From: Pseudomonadota bacterium
GTDB taxonomy: Bacteria; Pseudomonadota; Gammaproteobacteria; Burkholderiales; Rhodocyclaceae
DNA length: 64,000 bases
Reading direction: 5' to 3'
Assembly: GCA_018240785.1 (NCBI GenBank)
Contig: JAFEFC010000012.1
Coordinates: 102,564-166,563, forward strand
Part shown: positions 24,666 to 34,777 of the stretch, one piece after another
Layout of the letters: each line of letters opens with the position of its first letter
How positions within the stretch are numbered: position 1 is the stretch's first letter
The notes under the pieces: model-generated
The model's database searches: none
What the model saw: the letters and a program-made list of their open reading frames with translations, nothing else
Told to the model about the DNA's origin: nothing
Position numbers and translations under genes: made by a program

Positions 24666-25978
24666 GACGGGCTCACGTAGATTTGACTTCCCGCGTGCTG
24701 CACTTCTGGCGGCACGAGGCATTTCTTGTTTTCGATGTGGTATTCGAACTCTGACCCGAAGTGCTTGACGAAACTTTGCACCGGCATGGAGGCGGCATCA
24801 CCCAGTGCGCAAATGGTGCGTCCCATGATGTTCGCCGTCACCGAATTCAGCAGATCGAGGTCGTCCGGCCGGCCCAGACCATGCTCGATCCGATGCACGA
24901 CGCGGTAGAGCCATCCTGTGCCCTCACGACAGGGCGTGCACTGACCGCACGATTCCTCGAAATAGAAATACGAGAGACGCTCGAGCGACTTCACCATGCA
25001 GGTCGTCTCGTCCATCACGATAACGGCGCCAGAGCCAAGCATCGATCCCGCCTTGGAGATCGAGTCATAGTCCATCGTGCAATCCATCATGACTTGGCCC
25101 GGCAGGACCGGAGCTGACGATCCCCCCGGAATCACAGCCTTGATCTTGCGGCCGCCGCGCATTCCACCCGCCATCTCGAGCAGTTCCGCGAACGGCGTGC
25201 CCAGGGGAATTTCGTAGTTGCCAGGACGATTCACGTGGCCGGACACCGAAAACAGCTTCATGCCGCCGTTGTTCGGCTTGCCGAGATTCAGGAACGCCTC
25301 GCCACCCATGCTCATGATGAACGGGACCGAGGCGAAAGTCTCGGTGTTGTTGATGGTGGTCGGCTTTCCGTAGAGGCCGTAACTGGCGGGGAAAGGCGGC
25401 TTGAATCGCGGCTGTCCCTTCTTGCCCTCGATGGACTCTAGCAGCGCCGTCTCCTCACCACAGATGTATGCGCCGTAGCCGTGATGGGCAAAAAGCTCGA
25501 AGGAAAAGTCGGAGCCAAGAATATTCTGTCCGATGAAGCCCGCAGCGCGGGCTTCGTCCAGAGCCTCTTCGAATCGCTTATACACCTCGAAGACTTCGCC
25601 GTGGATGTAGTTGTATCCACGCGCCGCGCCCATCGCATAAGCCGCGATCGCCATGCCCTCGATGACAGAATGCGGGTTATAGCGAAGGATGTCGCGGTCC
25701 TTGAACGTGCCTGGCTCGCCCTCATCCGAGTTGCAGGCGAGATACTTGTCGCCCGGGAAGGCACGAGGCATGAAGCTCCACTTCAGACCGGTCGGAAACC
25801 CTGCGCCCCCCCTTCCGCGAAGTACCGACGTCTTGAGCTCGGCGATGATCGCGTCCTGCGAGATCTTCTCGCTGAGAATCTTGCGCAGCGCGGAGTAGCC
25901 CCCCCGCGCGACGTAGTCCTGGAGCCGCCAGGTGCGGTCGCCGTCGCAGCCGGCGAGGATCATTCCTTGCGTGCTCAT
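24659..25978 (-). CDS. nuoF: NADH-quinone oxidoreductase subunit F
   Basis: NADH-oxidising flavoprotein subunit with FMN and 4Fe-4S cluster N3. The 439 residues hold the NADH/FMN-binding glycine-rich [13 protein letters not shown] and the acidic [15 protein letters not shown]. The cluster motif [11 protein letters not shown] lies near residue 360. The start overlaps the nuoE stop (ATGA), implying translational coupling. Confidence 0.97.
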   Translation of the reverse strand: MSTQGMILAGCDGDRTWRLQDYVARGGYSALRKILSEKISQDAIIAELKTSVLRGRGGAGFPTGLKWSFMPRAFPGDKYLACNSDEGEPGTFKDRDILRYNPHSVIEGMAIAAYAMGAARGYNYIHGEVFEVYKRFEEALDEARAAGFIGQNILGSDFSFELFAHHGYGAYICGEETALLESIEGKKGQPRFKPPFPASYGLYGKPTTINNTETFASVPFIMSMGGEAFLNLGKPNNGGMKLFSVSGHVNRPGNYEIPLGTPFAELLEMAGGMRGGRKIKAVIPGGSSAPVLPGQVMMDCTMDYDSISKAGSMLGSGAVIVMDETTCMVKSLERLSYFYFEESCGQCTPCREGTGWLYRVVHRIEHGLGRPDDLDLLNSVTANIMGRTICALGDAASMPVQSFVKHFGSEFEYHIENKKCLVPPEVQHAGSQIYVSPSC

Positions 25979-26454
25979 TTCTTATCCAGTTCGGCGAGCA
26001 GTTGGTCGATCTTCTCGGTGGTCATCCAGCTGCACATGTGGTGGTTGTTCACCAGCAGCACCGGAGCATCGCCGCAGGCTCCCATGCACTCACCCTCCTT
26101 CAGCGTGAACTTGCCATCCGGCGTGGTCTCGTTGAAATCGATCCCAAGCTTGTGCTTGACATATTCCGCGGCGTGAACACCGCCAGAAAGCGCGCAGGGC
26201 AGATTGGTGCATACAGTGATCTTGTGCCGACCCACCGGCTCGAGATCGTACATGTTGTAGAAGCTAGCGACTTCATAGGCTGCTATCGCGGGCATGCCGA
26301 GATAACTGGCGACGAACTCGATCAAGTCCTTGCGAAGCCAACCTTTTTCGACCTGCGCGATACGCAGGGCGGCCATGACGGCAGATTGCTTCTGGTCCGC
26401 CGGATATTTCGCAACTTCGCGATCGATCTGTTGCAGCGATTCCTGACTCAGCAT
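25975..26454 (-). CDS. nuoE: NADH-quinone oxidoreductase subunit E
   Basis: Thioredoxin-like 2Fe-2S subunit (cluster N1a) that partners NuoF. The 159 residues contain the ligand pairs in VCTNLPCAL and [10 protein letters not shown]. The N-terminal helical part is [21 protein letters not shown] 54-base gap separates it from nuoD. Confidence 0.96.
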   Translation of the reverse strand: MLSQESLQQIDREVAKYPADQKQSAVMAALRIAQVEKGWLRKDLIEFVASYLGMPAIAAYEVASFYNMYDLEPVGRHKITVCTNLPCALSGGVHAAEYVKHKLGIDFNETTPDGKFTLKEGECMGACGDAPVLLVNNHHMCSWMTTEKIDQLLAELDKK

Positions 26455-26508
26455 TTCGTTTTCGTCTTCCGGGTTGCCGGCTGAAAATGGATTGTTTTCC
26501 GGAATCGC

Positions 26509-27762
26509 CTATCGGTCGATTTCGCCGAACACGACATCCATCGTGCCGATGATTGCAACAACGTCAGCGATCATGTGCCCCCTCGCGATTTCATCCATGG
26601 CCGCGAGGTGCGCGTAGCCAGGCGCACGGAGCTTGAGTCGATAAGGCTTGTTCGCGCCATCCGACACCGCGTACACGCCGAACTCCCCTTTCGGATGCTC
26701 GACGGCCGCATAAACTTCACCCTTGGGCACATGCATACCCTCGGTGAACAGCTTGAAGTGATGGATCAACTCCTCCATGTTCGACTTCATCTGTTCGCGC
26801 GGCGGCGGAGCGATTTTGTGATTGTCCGTGATGACCGGCCCGGGATTCTTTCGCAACCAGTCGATGCACTGCTTGATGATCCGGTTGGATTGACGCATCT
26901 CTTCCATGCGGCAGAGATATCGGTCGTAACAATCACCGTTCTTGCCGACCGGAATGTCGAAATCCACACGATCATAGACTTCATAGGGCTGCTTCTTGCG
27001 CAAGTCCCAGGCGACACCCGAGCCGCGAAGCATCGCCCCACTGAACCCCCACGCAAGCGCCTGCTCAGGCGAAACCACGCCGATACCCACCGTGCGCTGC
27101 TTCCAGATCCGGTTATCGGTCAGTAGCGTCTCGTACTCATCGCAGTAGGTGGGGAAGCGGTTGGTGAAGTCTTCGAGAAAGTCGAGCAACGAACCCGAAC
27201 GTGACGCGTTAAGCTCGGAAACGGTCTTGGCATTGCGGAACTTGTTGACTTCGTATTGGGGCATGCGATCGGGAAGGTCGCGATACACCCCGCCGGGCCG
27301 ATAATAAGCAGCATGCAGGCGCGCACCGGACACGGCCTCATACGCGTCCATGAGATCTTCCCGCTCACGGAAGGTGTAGAGCACCATCGTCATCGCACCA
27401 ATGTCGAGCCCGTGCGTGCCGATGTTGAGCAGGTGGTTGAGAATCCGGGTGATCTCGTCAAACATCACTCGGATGTATTGCGCGCGCAGCGGAACTTCGA
27501 CGCCAAGCAGGCGTTCGATTGCCATGCAGTAGGCGTGCTCATTGCACATCATCGACACGTAGTCGAGACGGTCCATATAGGGAACCGATTGCACCCAGGT
27601 CCGCGTCTCGGCAAGTTTTTCGGTGCCACGATGGAGCAGGCCGATATGCGGATCTGCACGTTCGACGACTTCACCATCCAGCTCCAGAACCAGTCTGAGC
27701 ACGCCGTGAGCTGATGGGTGCTGCGGACCGAAGTTGATGGTGTAGTTACGAATTTCAGCCAT
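26509..27762 (-). CDS. nuoD: NADH-quinone oxidoreductase subunit D (49 kDa)
   Basis: Together with NuoB and NuoH it forms the quinone-reduction site. The 417-residue protein starts [20 protein letters not shown], the family signature with the quinone-binding His. The longer frame upstream is a nuoC shadow. Other typical blocks are [12 protein letters not shown] and the C-terminal [13 protein letters not shown]. NuoD is separate from NuoC here, not fused as in E. coli. It overlaps nuoC by 8 bases. Confidence 0.96.
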   Translation of the reverse strand: MAEIRNYTINFGPQHPSAHGVLRLVLELDGEVVERADPHIGLLHRGTEKLAETRTWVQSVPYMDRLDYVSMMCNEHAYCMAIERLLGVEVPLRAQYIRVMFDEITRILNHLLNIGTHGLDIGAMTMVLYTFREREDLMDAYEAVSGARLHAAYYRPGGVYRDLPDRMPQYEVNKFRNAKTVSELNASRSGSLLDFLEDFTNRFPTYCDEYETLLTDNRIWKQRTVGIGVVSPEQALAWGFSGAMLRGSGVAWDLRKKQPYEVYDRVDFDIPVGKNGDCYDRYLCRMEEMRQSNRIIKQCIDWLRKNPGPVITDNHKIAPPPREQMKSNMEELIHHFKLFTEGMHVPKGEVYAAVEHPKGEFGVYAVSDGANKPYRLKLRAPGYAHLAAMDEIARGHMIADVVAIIGTMDVVFGEIDR

Positions 27763-28360
27763 GGCCGACGTCCCCGTAGTTGTCCTCACGCACGATGCGG
27801 GGCGTGTTCTCCCGCGGCTCGATCGTGACTGGCTGATAAACAACCCTTCCCTGCTCCGGGTCGTAACGCATTTCCACGTAGCCCGAAACTGGAAAATCCT
27901 TACGGAACGGATGACCCACAAAGCCGTAGTCGGTCAAGATACGTCGCAGATCGGGATGGCCGGAATACATGATGCCGTAGAGATCAAACGACTCGCGTTC
28001 GTACCAGTTGGCGCTGGGCCAGATATCGACTACGGATTCGACGACGGGAAAATCGTCATCGTCCGCAAACACCTTGAGACGGACACGCCAGTTATGTCGG
28101 ACGGACAACAGGTGCGCAGTGGACGCGAAGCGACGACCGGTCCATACACCATTCCCGTAGGCCGAATAGTCGACTCCGGAAATATCCATCAATTCCTCGA
28201 AATGCAGATCAGCATGATCGCGCAATGCACGGGCCACACCGAGGTAATCGCTGGCGGAGACTTCGATGGTGACTTCGCCAAGATCTGCGGTCAGCGACTT
28301 TAGCTTCTCGCCGAGCACATCTTTCAAAGTCTGAATCAGGCGTTCAAGCTTTTGACTCAT
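27755..28360 (-). CDS. nuoC: NADH-quinone oxidoreductase subunit C (30 kDa)
   Basis: Peripheral-arm subunit that supports NuoD. The 201 residues end with the family block [24 protein letters not shown] and its C-terminal tail. Two starts exist: GTG at 28372 and ATG at 28360 ([10 protein letters not shown]). Neither has a strong ribosome-binding site, and the ATG is preferred. The nuoB stop is only 15 bases upstream. Confidence 0.93.
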   Translation of the reverse strand: MSQKLERLIQTLKDVLGEKLKSLTADLGEVTIEVSASDYLGVARALRDHADLHFEELMDISGVDYSAYGNGVWTGRRFASTAHLLSVRHNWRVRLKVFADDDDFPVVESVVDIWPSANWYERESFDLYGIMYSGHPDLRRILTDYGFVGHPFRKDFPVSGYVEMRYDPEQGRVVYQPVTIEPRENTPRIVREDNYGDVGHG

Positions 28361-28375
28361 TTGAGGACACACCTG

Positions 28376-28852
28376 TCAGCGCGCAATCGTATTGGTGCGC
28401 TTGATCTTGTTCTGCAACTGAATGATGCCGTACAGCAGTGCTTCGGCGGTCGGCGGACAGCCCGGCACATAGACATCGACCGGAACGATACGGTCACACC
28501 CGCGCACGACGGAATAGGAATAATGATAGTAACCGCCGCCGTTTGCGCACGACCCCATCGAGATCACCCACCGCGGCTCCGACATCTGGTCATACACCTT
28601 GCGCAGAGCGGGAGCCATCTTGTTGCAGAGGGTGCCAGCGACAATCATGAGGTCAGACTGTCGAGGACTCGGCCGGAACACGACGCCAAACCGGTCCAGG
28701 TCATAGCGCGAACAGCCCGCATGGATCATCTCGACCGCGCAACATGCGAGACCGAAAGTCATCGGCCACAGCGAACCGGTGCGCGTCCAGTTGATGACCG
28801 CATCCAGAGAGGTCGTGACAAACCCCTCGCGAAAGACGCCCTCAATGCTCAT
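28376..28852 (-). CDS. nuoB: NADH-quinone oxidoreductase subunit B
   Basis: Carries the terminal cluster N2 that donates electrons to quinone. The 158 residues have the adjacent cysteines in LACCAVEMI, then [11 protein letters not shown] and the final ligand in [11 protein letters not shown]. An additional non-ligand cysteine at position 47 (HAGCSRYD) lies close to the cluster. It is 3 bases after nuoA. Confidence 0.97.
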   Translation of the reverse strand: MSIEGVFREGFVTTSLDAVINWTRTGSLWPMTFGLACCAVEMIHAGCSRYDLDRFGVVFRPSPRQSDLMIVAGTLCNKMAPALRKVYDQMSEPRWVISMGSCANGGGYYHYSYSVVRGCDRIVPVDVYVPGCPPTAEALLYGIIQLQNKIKRTNTIAR

Positions 28853-28855
28853 GCG

Positions 28856-29230
28856 TTACTCCCAGTCGAGCGCGCCGTTTTTCCACTCGACGATGTAGCC
28901 GATTACCAGAATGGTCAGAAAGACCAAGACGGAGCCGAAGACGAACATTGCATGCTGCCCGGCCGCAATGAATTCTTGAAATACCGTCGCCCACGGAAAG
29001 AGAAAGGCGATTTCAAGATCGAAAAGAATGAACAGGATTGCGATGAGGTAATAACGAACGTCGAACTTCATCCGTGCATCTTCGAATGCCTCGAAACCGC
29101 ATTCATACGGAGAGTTTTTTTCGCTATCAGGCCGGTAGGGGGCGATGAGACGCCCGAGAAGGACCGGAACAACGCCGACGCCGAGACCAACGAGAATGAA
29201 CATCAAAACGGGAAAATAGTTTTCCAGCAT
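28856..29230 (-). CDS. nuoA: NADH-quinone oxidoreductase subunit A
   Basis: Small membrane subunit with three helices, 124 residues. The loop [20 protein letters not shown] contains the conserved Cys and acidic residues that line the quinone channel. It is the first gene of the 14-gene nuo operon (A to N, all separate). It lies 98 bases downstream of tRNA-Leu with no strong terminator between them. Confidence 0.96.
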   Translation of the reverse strand: MLENYFPVLMFILVGLGVGVVPVLLGRLIAPYRPDSEKNSPYECGFEAFEDARMKFDVRYYLIAILFILFDLEIAFLFPWATVFQEFIAAGQHAMFVFGSVLVFLTILVIGYIVEWKNGALDWE

Positions 29231-29299
29231 GGCTCATTGACCCCCAATGATTAGCGACTTTACGTCACATTATTTTTTTGCGCTGCGCTGCGTGGAAAC

Positions 29300-29316
29300 G
29301 CCCGCTTTCGCGGGCG
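29300..29316 (-). other. GC-rich hairpin between tRNA-Leu and nuoA
   Basis: GCCCGC and GCGGGC form a stem around a 4-base loop. No U-tract follows on the minus strand, so it is a poor terminator. It may mark the point where the tRNA precursor is trimmed, or act as a partial attenuator. Confidence 0.4.
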
Positions 29317-29328
29317 CCATCCAAGACC

Positions 29329-29413
29329 TGGTGCCGACGGTGAGACTCGAACTCACACGGCTTTCGCCACTACCCCCTCAAGATAGCGTGTCTACCAATT
29401 TCACCACGTCGGC
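29329..29413 (-). tRNA. tRNA-Leu (anticodon GAG)
   Basis: An 85-nt class II tRNA. The acceptor strands GCCGACG and CGTCGGC pair, with discriminator A and encoded CCA. The D-arm GTGGTGAAATTGGTAGACAC is typical of Leu. The anticodon loop TTGAGGG gives GAG, and there is a long variable arm and the T-loop TTCGAGT. It lies between secG and nuoA. Confidence 0.96.
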
Positions 29414-29437
29414 TTCAACGTTCGATTAAGCGCGTGA

Positions 29438-29466
29438 ATTATACGACGATTTGCGCGGTGCGCCAA
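29438..29466 (-). promoter_or_regulatory. Promoter for tRNA-Leu (and possibly nuo)
   Basis: On the minus strand: TTGGCG, a 17-bp spacer and a perfect TATAAT, placing the start about 18 bases before the tRNA 5' end. As no good terminator follows the tRNA, transcription may continue into nuoA. Confidence 0.7.
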
Positions 29467-29481
29467 CAGTTCAACACCCCC

Positions 29482-29841
29482 TTACTTGGGGATCGCCTGC
29501 GCCTTCGAGTCGTCGGAAGATGCTGCGGGCACAGGCGGAGCAACTTCCTGCGCGGGCTGCGCCGGAACCGCATGCATGATGCTGGCAGGCGCCGCCGTCC
29601 TGTTGCTGGCGAGATAGCTCAAACCCAGGCTGGTGAGGAAAAACACGGTCGCGAGCACGGCAGTGGTGCGACTCAGGAAGTTCGCAGACCCCGAGGAACC
29701 GAACAGGCTCCCGGATGCGCCGCTGCCGAACGCCGCACCCATGTCGGCTCCCTTGCCATGCTGAACCAGCACCAGACCGATCACACCAAGGCCGACGAGG
29801 ATGTGCACCGAGAGAACGATGGAAAAAGCGAGATTTGTCAT
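29482..29841 (-). CDS. secG: Protein translocase subunit SecG
   Basis: Membrane subunit that assists SecYEG-SecA export. The 119 residues have two helices, with the typical VLVQHGKGADMGAAFGSG loop and FLSRTTAVLA before the second helix. An Ala/Pro/Ser-rich tail after residue 85 is longer than in E. coli. The ATG at 29841 (GAAGG ahead) is preferred over an in-frame TTG two codons upstream. It follows tpiA after 33 bases. Confidence 0.93.
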   Translation of the reverse strand: MTNLAFSIVLSVHILVGLGVIGLVLVQHGKGADMGAAFGSGASGSLFGSSGSANFLSRTTAVLATVFFLTSLGLSYLASNRTAAPASIMHAVPAQPAQEVAPPVPAASSDDSKAQAIPK

Positions 29842-29874
29842 TGCCAACCTTCAGAAGAAAAGAGGTATGCCCAT

Positions 29875-30609
29875 TCAGCGATGCGCGGCTGCACGACAGA
29901 TGGCCATGAAGTCATCTGCGACGAGCGAGGCCCCACCGACGAGGGCACCGTCGACGTGCTGAATGGCGAAGAGTTCTGCTGCGTTCTGCGGCTTCACGCT
30001 GCCGCCGTAGAGGATGCGAAGCGTCCCGGCGTCGGCACCCCTAGTTGCAAGCCAGGCGCGGATAGCCCCGTGTACGCCGGCGACCTGTTCGGCGGACGCT
30101 GACCGGCCGGTGCCAATGGCCCATACGGGCTCGTACGCAAGAACGATTCGCGCCATTGCGGCAACGCCCAGGACTTCGAGGACCGCTGAAAGCTGAGCGC
30201 CAATCACGTCCATCAAGCGCCCGGCATCACGCTCAGCGAGGGTCTCGCCCACGCAAACGATGGGCGTCACGCCCGCCGCAAGTGCCGCCGCAGCCTTGCG
30301 CGCCACCGTCGCATCGTCTTCATGAAACAGCGCGCGTCGCTCCGAGTGCCCCACGATCACGAAAGTGCAGTCGAAATCCTGCAGCATCGCAGCACTGACT
30401 TCGCCGGTGTATGCACCCGCTGGAAATTCGCTCACATCCTGGGCGCCCAAGGCGATGGAGGGCGCGCGTTGTTGAGCCTGGGCAAGATAGGGGTACGGCA
30501 CGCAGACCAGCATGTCGACCCCGGAAACAGGCGTGAATGCGTCCAGGAGCAGGCGATTCGACGCCAGTCCCCCGTTCATCTTCCAGTTTCCGGCAACTAG
30601 TTTGTCCAC
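29875..30609 (-). CDS. tpiA: Triose-phosphate isomerase
   Basis: Interconverts glyceraldehyde-3-phosphate and dihydroxyacetone phosphate. The 244-residue TIM barrel has the substrate Lys in VAGNWKMNGG, the catalytic His in VIGHSERR (written here VGHSERRALF), the catalytic Glu in LAYEPVWAIGTG and the phosphate loop LYGGSVKP. The start is a GTG (VDKLVAGNWK). The open frame extends to 30672, but that part overlaps the promoter. It is followed by secG in the same direction. Confidence 0.95.
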   Translation of the reverse strand: MDKLVAGNWKMNGGLASNRLLLDAFTPVSGVDMLVCVPYPYLAQAQQRAPSIALGAQDVSEFPAGAYTGEVSAAMLQDFDCTFVIVGHSERRALFHEDDATVARKAAAALAAGVTPIVCVGETLAERDAGRLMDVIGAQLSAVLEVLGVAAMARIVLAYEPVWAIGTGRSASAEQVAGVHGAIRAWLATRGADAGTLRILYGGSVKPQNAAELFAIQHVDGALVGGASLVADDFMAICRAAAHR

Positions 30610-30643
30610 GAAAGCGTCCGAACCCAGAGCGTTAAACCGCGGA

Positions 30644-30672
30644 AGTATAGGGGTTCGTGGCCCCACCCGCAA
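30644..30672 (-). promoter_or_regulatory. Promoter for tpiA-secG
   Basis: Minus strand: TTGCGG, a 17-bp spacer and TATACT. The expected start near 30637 gives a leader of about 28 bases and supports the GTG start of tpiA at 30609. Confidence 0.65.
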
Positions 30673-30829
30673 TTCGATCGACTGGCGCGCTCGAGCAGAT
30701 CGGTCGCGGCGCAGGTGGAGAGGGCGACTGCCTCCTTGGGAACCGCCAACAGTGACCGGCTACGCCGACGGATGGCTTGCCGCCGATGCAAGACTGGACA
30801 CCCGCCGCGAGGCGGGCCACCCAGGCCGC

Positions 30830-31600
30830 TCAGCCAAAGCGGCCGGTGATGTAATCCTCGGTCGCCTTCTTCCTCGGCTTCAGGAAAAGTTCGTCGGTCA
30901 GGCCGAACTCGACCATTTCGCCCAGGTACATGTAAGCCGTGTAGTCCGAGATTCGCGCCGCCTGTTGCATGTTGTGCGTCACGATCACGATCGTGAACTC
31001 CTTCTTGAGCTCGTCGACGAGTTCCTCGATACGTGAGGTGGAAATCGGATCCAGCGCCGAGGTGGGCTCGTCGAGGAGGATCACTTCGGGCTTCACTGCA
31101 ATGCCACGCGCAATGCACAGTCGCTGCTGCTGACCACCAGACAGGCTCATCCCACTCTGATTGAGTTTGTCCTTCACTTCATCCCACAGCGCGGCCTTGC
31201 GCAGGGCCCATTCGACCCGTTCGTCCATCTGACTGACGGAAAGCTTCTCGTGGAGCCTGACCCCGAAGGCGATGTTCTCGTAAATCGACATCGGAAACGG
31301 TGTCGGCTTCTGGAACACCATGCCGATCTTGGCACGCAGCACGCTCACGTCCACGCCAGCATCGAGCAGATTCCGCCCGTCGAACAGCAACTGGCCTTCG
31401 GCACGCTGCTCGGGGTACAGGTCGTACATCCGATTGATGGTGCGCAGCAAGGTCGATTTGCCGCAGCCCGAAGGGCCGATGAACGCAGTCACCTTGTGCC
31501 GAGCCATCTTGAAGTTGATGTTCTTCAGCGCATGGAACTTGCCGTAATAAAAATTGAAATCCTTGAATTCGATCTGCGCGTCAGTGATTTCCATATTCAC
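30830..31600 (-). CDS. pstB: Phosphate ABC transporter ATP-binding protein
   Basis: Energises the PstSCA high-affinity phosphate importer. The 256 residues contain Walker [10 protein letters not shown], signature [14 protein letters not shown] and Walker [13 protein letters not shown]. It is the last gene of pstSCAB. Downstream at 30801-30816 there is a GC hairpin without a T-run, then tpiA. No phoU follows, although phoU commonly does. Confidence 0.97.
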   Translation of the reverse strand: MNMEITDAQIEFKDFNFYYGKFHALKNINFKMARHKVTAFIGPSGCGKSTLLRTINRMYDLYPEQRAEGQLLFDGRNLLDAGVDVSVLRAKIGMVFQKPTPFPMSIYENIAFGVRLHEKLSVSQMDERVEWALRKAALWDEVKDKLNQSGMSLSGGQQQRLCIARGIAVKPEVILLDEPTSALDPISTSRIEELVDELKKEFTIVIVTHNMQQAARISDYTAYMYLGEMVEFGLTDELFLKPRKKATEDYITGRFG

Positions 31601-31640
31601 TCCGGATTGCGATCACCACCTGCATCGCAATCCTTCCCCA

Positions 31641-32483
31641 TCAGTTGATCTTTTCGGCCCGCAGGAAGACACGGGCAAGGATGTTAAGGGCGAGCACGCC
31701 CATCGTGATCAGGAAGACCCCCGCCCATGCAAGCTCTTGCCAGTTGGTGAATGGGCTCATTGCGAACTTGAAGATCGTGACCGGCAGATTTGCCATCGGC
31801 TCGTTCATGTCCAGAGACCAGAACTGGTTCGACAACGCGGTGAATAGCAGGGGAGCAGTCTCACCGGCGATGCGTGCCACAGCGAGCAGCACGCCAGTGA
31901 CCACCCCCGAGCGGGCCGCGCGGAGCGTCACCTTCGAAATGACCACGCTCTTGGGCGCACCAAGTGCGAACGCGGCCTCACGCAGCGTGTTCGGAATCAG
32001 TTGCAGCATGTTCTCGGTGGTGCGCACCACGACCGGCAGGACGATCAGCGCCAGAGCGATGACGCCCGCCCATGCCGAGAACTTGCCAGTCTGCGCCACC
32101 ACAGCGGCATAGACAAAGAGACCGATGACGATGGAAGGAGCCGACAAGAGCAGGTCGTTGATGAACCGGGTCAGCTTCCCGAGGACAGTGAAGCGTCCAT
32201 ATTCCGCAAGATAGATTCCGGCAAGGATACCGACCGGCGTGCCGATCAAGGTTGCCAGGCCCACAAGGATCAGGCTCCCGACGATCGCATTCGACAGGCC
32301 ACCGACCTCATCGCCCGGCGGCGGAGTCATTTGCGTCAGAAGACTGAGCGACAGCCCTGACAGACCGAGTTCGAAAACCGTCCACAGGATCCATGCAAGC
32401 CAGAACAGGCCGAACAGCATTGCCGATAACGACAGCGTCAGCGCCACCTTGTTGGTCAGCTTGCGCCTTGTCAGAAGATTCAT
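31641..32483 (-). CDS. pstA: Phosphate ABC transporter permease PstA
   Basis: One of the two membrane subunits of the phosphate importer, 280 residues with about six helices. The cytoplasmic coupling loop has the family pattern [21 protein letters not shown], which docks on PstB. It starts 9 bases after pstC. Confidence 0.95.
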   Translation of the reverse strand: MNLLTRRKLTNKVALTLSLSAMLFGLFWLAWILWTVFELGLSGLSLSLLTQMTPPPGDEVGGLSNAIVGSLILVGLATLIGTPVGILAGIYLAEYGRFTVLGKLTRFINDLLLSAPSIVIGLFVYAAVVAQTGKFSAWAGVIALALIVLPVVVRTTENMLQLIPNTLREAAFALGAPKSVVISKVTLRAARSGVVTGVLLAVARIAGETAPLLFTALSNQFWSLDMNEPMANLPVTIFKFAMSPFTNWQELAWAGVFLITMGVLALNILARVFLRAEKIN

Positions 32484-32492
32484 GATACGCCC

Positions 32493-33551
32493 TCAGCTCT
32501 TCGCGCCCTCGCCCTTGGCAAGACGAAGCAGCAGGAGTTTCGACACGACGAGAACAGCGAGCGTGATCGCGAACAGAATCAGGCCCAGTTCCATCAGCGA
32601 CGCAGAGTGGAGACCGGGGTCCGCTTCGGCGAACTCGTTGGCCAGCGCGGAAGTGATGCTGTTGCCCGGTGCAAAGAGCGAGGCAGTGTTCAGGAAGTTC
32701 GTGTTGCCGATGACGAAGGTCACCGCCATCGTCTCGCCGAGCGCTCGCCCCAGACCCAGCATCACGCCGCCGATTACCCCTGTCCGCGTGTAAGGAAGCA
32801 CGACGTTCCACATCACTTCCCACGTGGTACAGCCGACACCGTAGGCCGACTCCTTGAGCATGGGCGGCGTCACTTCAAACACATCACGCATGACCGAAGC
32901 GATGTACGGAATGATCATGATTGCGAGGATGATCCCTGCTGCCAGCAGGCCGATGCCAAGCGGCGCGCCCTCAAAAAGAAGGCCGATGAGTGGCAACTTG
33001 CCCAGCGTCGCCTGCAAGGCAGGCTGGACGTATTTTGCGAAGATCGGAGCGAAGACGAGCAAGCCCCACATCCCGTAAACAATGCTTGGAATGGCTGCAA
33101 GCAACTCGATCGCCGTGCCGAGAGGACGGCGCAACCACACGGGCGACAACTCGGTCAGGAACAAGGCGATCCCGAAGCTGATCGGAACAGCGATCAGCAG
33201 TGCAATGATCGAGGTGACGATGGTCCCGTATATGGGGATGAGCGCACCGAATTTCTCCATCGGCGGGTTCCAGTCCGTCGAGAACAGGAAACCGATGCCG
33301 AAGGCCTGCAGGCTTGGCCACGATGCATAAATCAACGCAACGATGATGCCGGCGAGCAAGACCAGCGTCAGCACGGCAAACGATCGTGCGGTCCCGGCGA
33401 AAAGAGCATCGCGCAATCGCTTGAACCGAGACACCGCGAATTGATTCTGTCCCATTGTCACACCCGACAGCACGGCCTCAAGGCCGCCGTCCGCGGAAAG
33501 ATGGCGGCCGGAAACCGCGACGGTTCCCGGCTGCTGTTTTGGCTGAGCCAC
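32493..33551 (-). CDS. pstC: Phosphate ABC transporter permease PstC
   Basis: Second membrane subunit of the phosphate importer. The coupling loop is [20 protein letters not shown]. At 352 residues it has about 35 more N-terminal residues than E. coli PstC. The first 33 residues are soluble and an internal Met at 33 ([12 protein letters not shown]) would give a protein closer to the usual form, so the start is not certain. Confidence 0.94.
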   Translation of the reverse strand: MAQPKQQPGTVAVSGRHLSADGGLEAVLSGVTMGQNQFAVSRFKRLRDALFAGTARSFAVLTLVLLAGIIVALIYASWPSLQAFGIGFLFSTDWNPPMEKFGALIPIYGTIVTSIIALLIAVPISFGIALFLTELSPVWLRRPLGTAIELLAAIPSIVYGMWGLLVFAPIFAKYVQPALQATLGKLPLIGLLFEGAPLGIGLLAAGIILAIMIIPYIASVMRDVFEVTPPMLKESAYGVGCTTWEVMWNVVLPYTRTGVIGGVMLGLGRALGETMAVTFVIGNTNFLNTASLFAPGNSITSALANEFAEADPGLHSASLMELGLILFAITLAVLVVSKLLLLRLAKGEGAKS

Positions 33552-33560
33552 TGCAAGATC

Positions 33561-34610
33561 TTACTTGGCTGAACGGACAGCCTTACCCGACGCATCCTTG
33601 ATCTGCGCCCAGGACGACTCGATCAGCTTCACCGTCGCATCAGGCAGCGGCACGTAGTCGAGTTCTTCCGCCATCTTGTCGCCATGCGCGTAGACCCAGT
33701 CGAAGAACTTGAGCACATTCGCGCCCTGCTCCGGCTTGTCCTGCACCTGATGCATCAGGATGAAGGTCGCGCTTGTGATCGGCCACGATGCCTTGCCTGG
33801 CTGGTTCGTCAGGATCTCGTAGAAGGCGGATTTGCTCCAGTCTGCACCGGACGAGGCCGCTGCGAACGCATCATCGCTCGGGGCAACAAACTGACCGTCC
33901 TTGTTCTGGAGCAGCGCGTGAGCCAGCTTGTTCTGCTTGGCGTAGGCATATTCGACGTACCCGATGGCGCCGGGCAGGCGCTGGACAAAGGCGGAAACTC
34001 CCTCGTTGCCCTTGCCACCAAGCCCGACCGGCCACTGCACCGCCGAGCCTTCACCGATCTTCTCCTTCCAGTCGGCTGACACCTTCGAAAGGTAGTTGGT
34101 GAATACGAACGTGGTGCCCGAACCGTCGGCACGACGCACGACCCCGATCGGCTGATCAGGGAGCGACAACCCATGGTTCAGGTCCGCGATCGCCTTGTCG
34201 TTCCACTTCGCGATCTTGCCCTGATAGATCTCGGCAAGCACCGGCCCCGTGAGCTTGAGCTCACCGGCCTTGATGCCTGGCAGATTGACGACGGGCACAA
34301 CGCCCCCGATCACCGTCGGAAACTGCTGCAGACCGGCCTTGCTGAGCTCCTCCGGTTTGAGAGGCATGTCCGATGCACCAAAATCGACCGTCTTCGCCGT
34401 GATCTGACGAATGCCGCCGCTCGAGCCGATCGACTGGTAATTCACCTTGCTGCCTGTGGCCTTCTGGTACGCATCGGCCCACTTTGCATAGATCGGTGCC
34501 GGGAAGGAAGCGCCAGCCCCGGTAATGTCGGCAGCCTGTGCCTGAAGGGAAAACAGGACGGAGCAAACGGATGCGAGGGCAAACCTCTTCGAGATCGAGA
34601 AACGCTGCAT
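33561..34610 (-). CDS. pstS: Phosphate-binding periplasmic protein PstS
   Basis: Captures phosphate in the periplasm for PstCAB. The 349-residue precursor has a signal peptide ending AQA and the mature start [15 protein letters not shown]. The phosphate contacts are in [10 protein letters not shown] and DFGASDMPL. The ATG at 34610 has AGAGG ahead, and the 19-residue upstream extension is rejected. It is the first gene of pstSCAB. Confidence 0.96.
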   Translation of the reverse strand: MQRFSISKRFALASVCSVLFSLQAQAADITGAGASFPAPIYAKWADAYQKATGSKVNYQSIGSSGGIRQITAKTVDFGASDMPLKPEELSKAGLQQFPTVIGGVVPVVNLPGIKAGELKLTGPVLAEIYQGKIAKWNDKAIADLNHGLSLPDQPIGVVRRADGSGTTFVFTNYLSKVSADWKEKIGEGSAVQWPVGLGGKGNEGVSAFVQRLPGAIGYVEYAYAKQNKLAHALLQNKDGQFVAPSDDAFAAASSGADWSKSAFYEILTNQPGKASWPITSATFILMHQVQDKPEQGANVLKFFDWVYAHGDKMAEELDYVPLPDATVKLIESSWAQIKDASGKAVRSAK

Positions 34611-34641
34611 GACTACCTCTGCTTTGGAAACCGAGCTCGCA

Positions 34642-34675
34642 CTGTAACAAAGCCATATTACAGCCACGTTTCATG
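34642..34675 (-). promoter_or_regulatory. Possible Pho box upstream of pstS
   Basis: On the minus strand, 7-base units at 11-base steps can be read as ATGAAAC, CTGTAAT and CTTTGTT. Only CTGTAAT is close to the PhoB half-site CTGTCAT. The same stretch holds an inverted repeat CTGTAA...TTACAG (34642-34663). Its position 32-65 bases before the pstS ATG is suitable, but the match is weak. Confidence 0.35.
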
Positions 34676-34777
34676 TCATGAAGCGCAGTCCGCGCACGCC
34701 ATCGCGAAAACCTGCAGGTGCCCGCCCCTGACTACCCGACGCCTTGCAGCCTCGCACCCGGGCCAAATTCCGGCCAA

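Noticed and set aside
28376-28852. Extra cysteine (Cys47) near the N2 cluster ligands of NuoB
   Set aside because: The four expected ligands are present, and Cys at this place may be common in the group, so I see no reason to infer a new cofactor.
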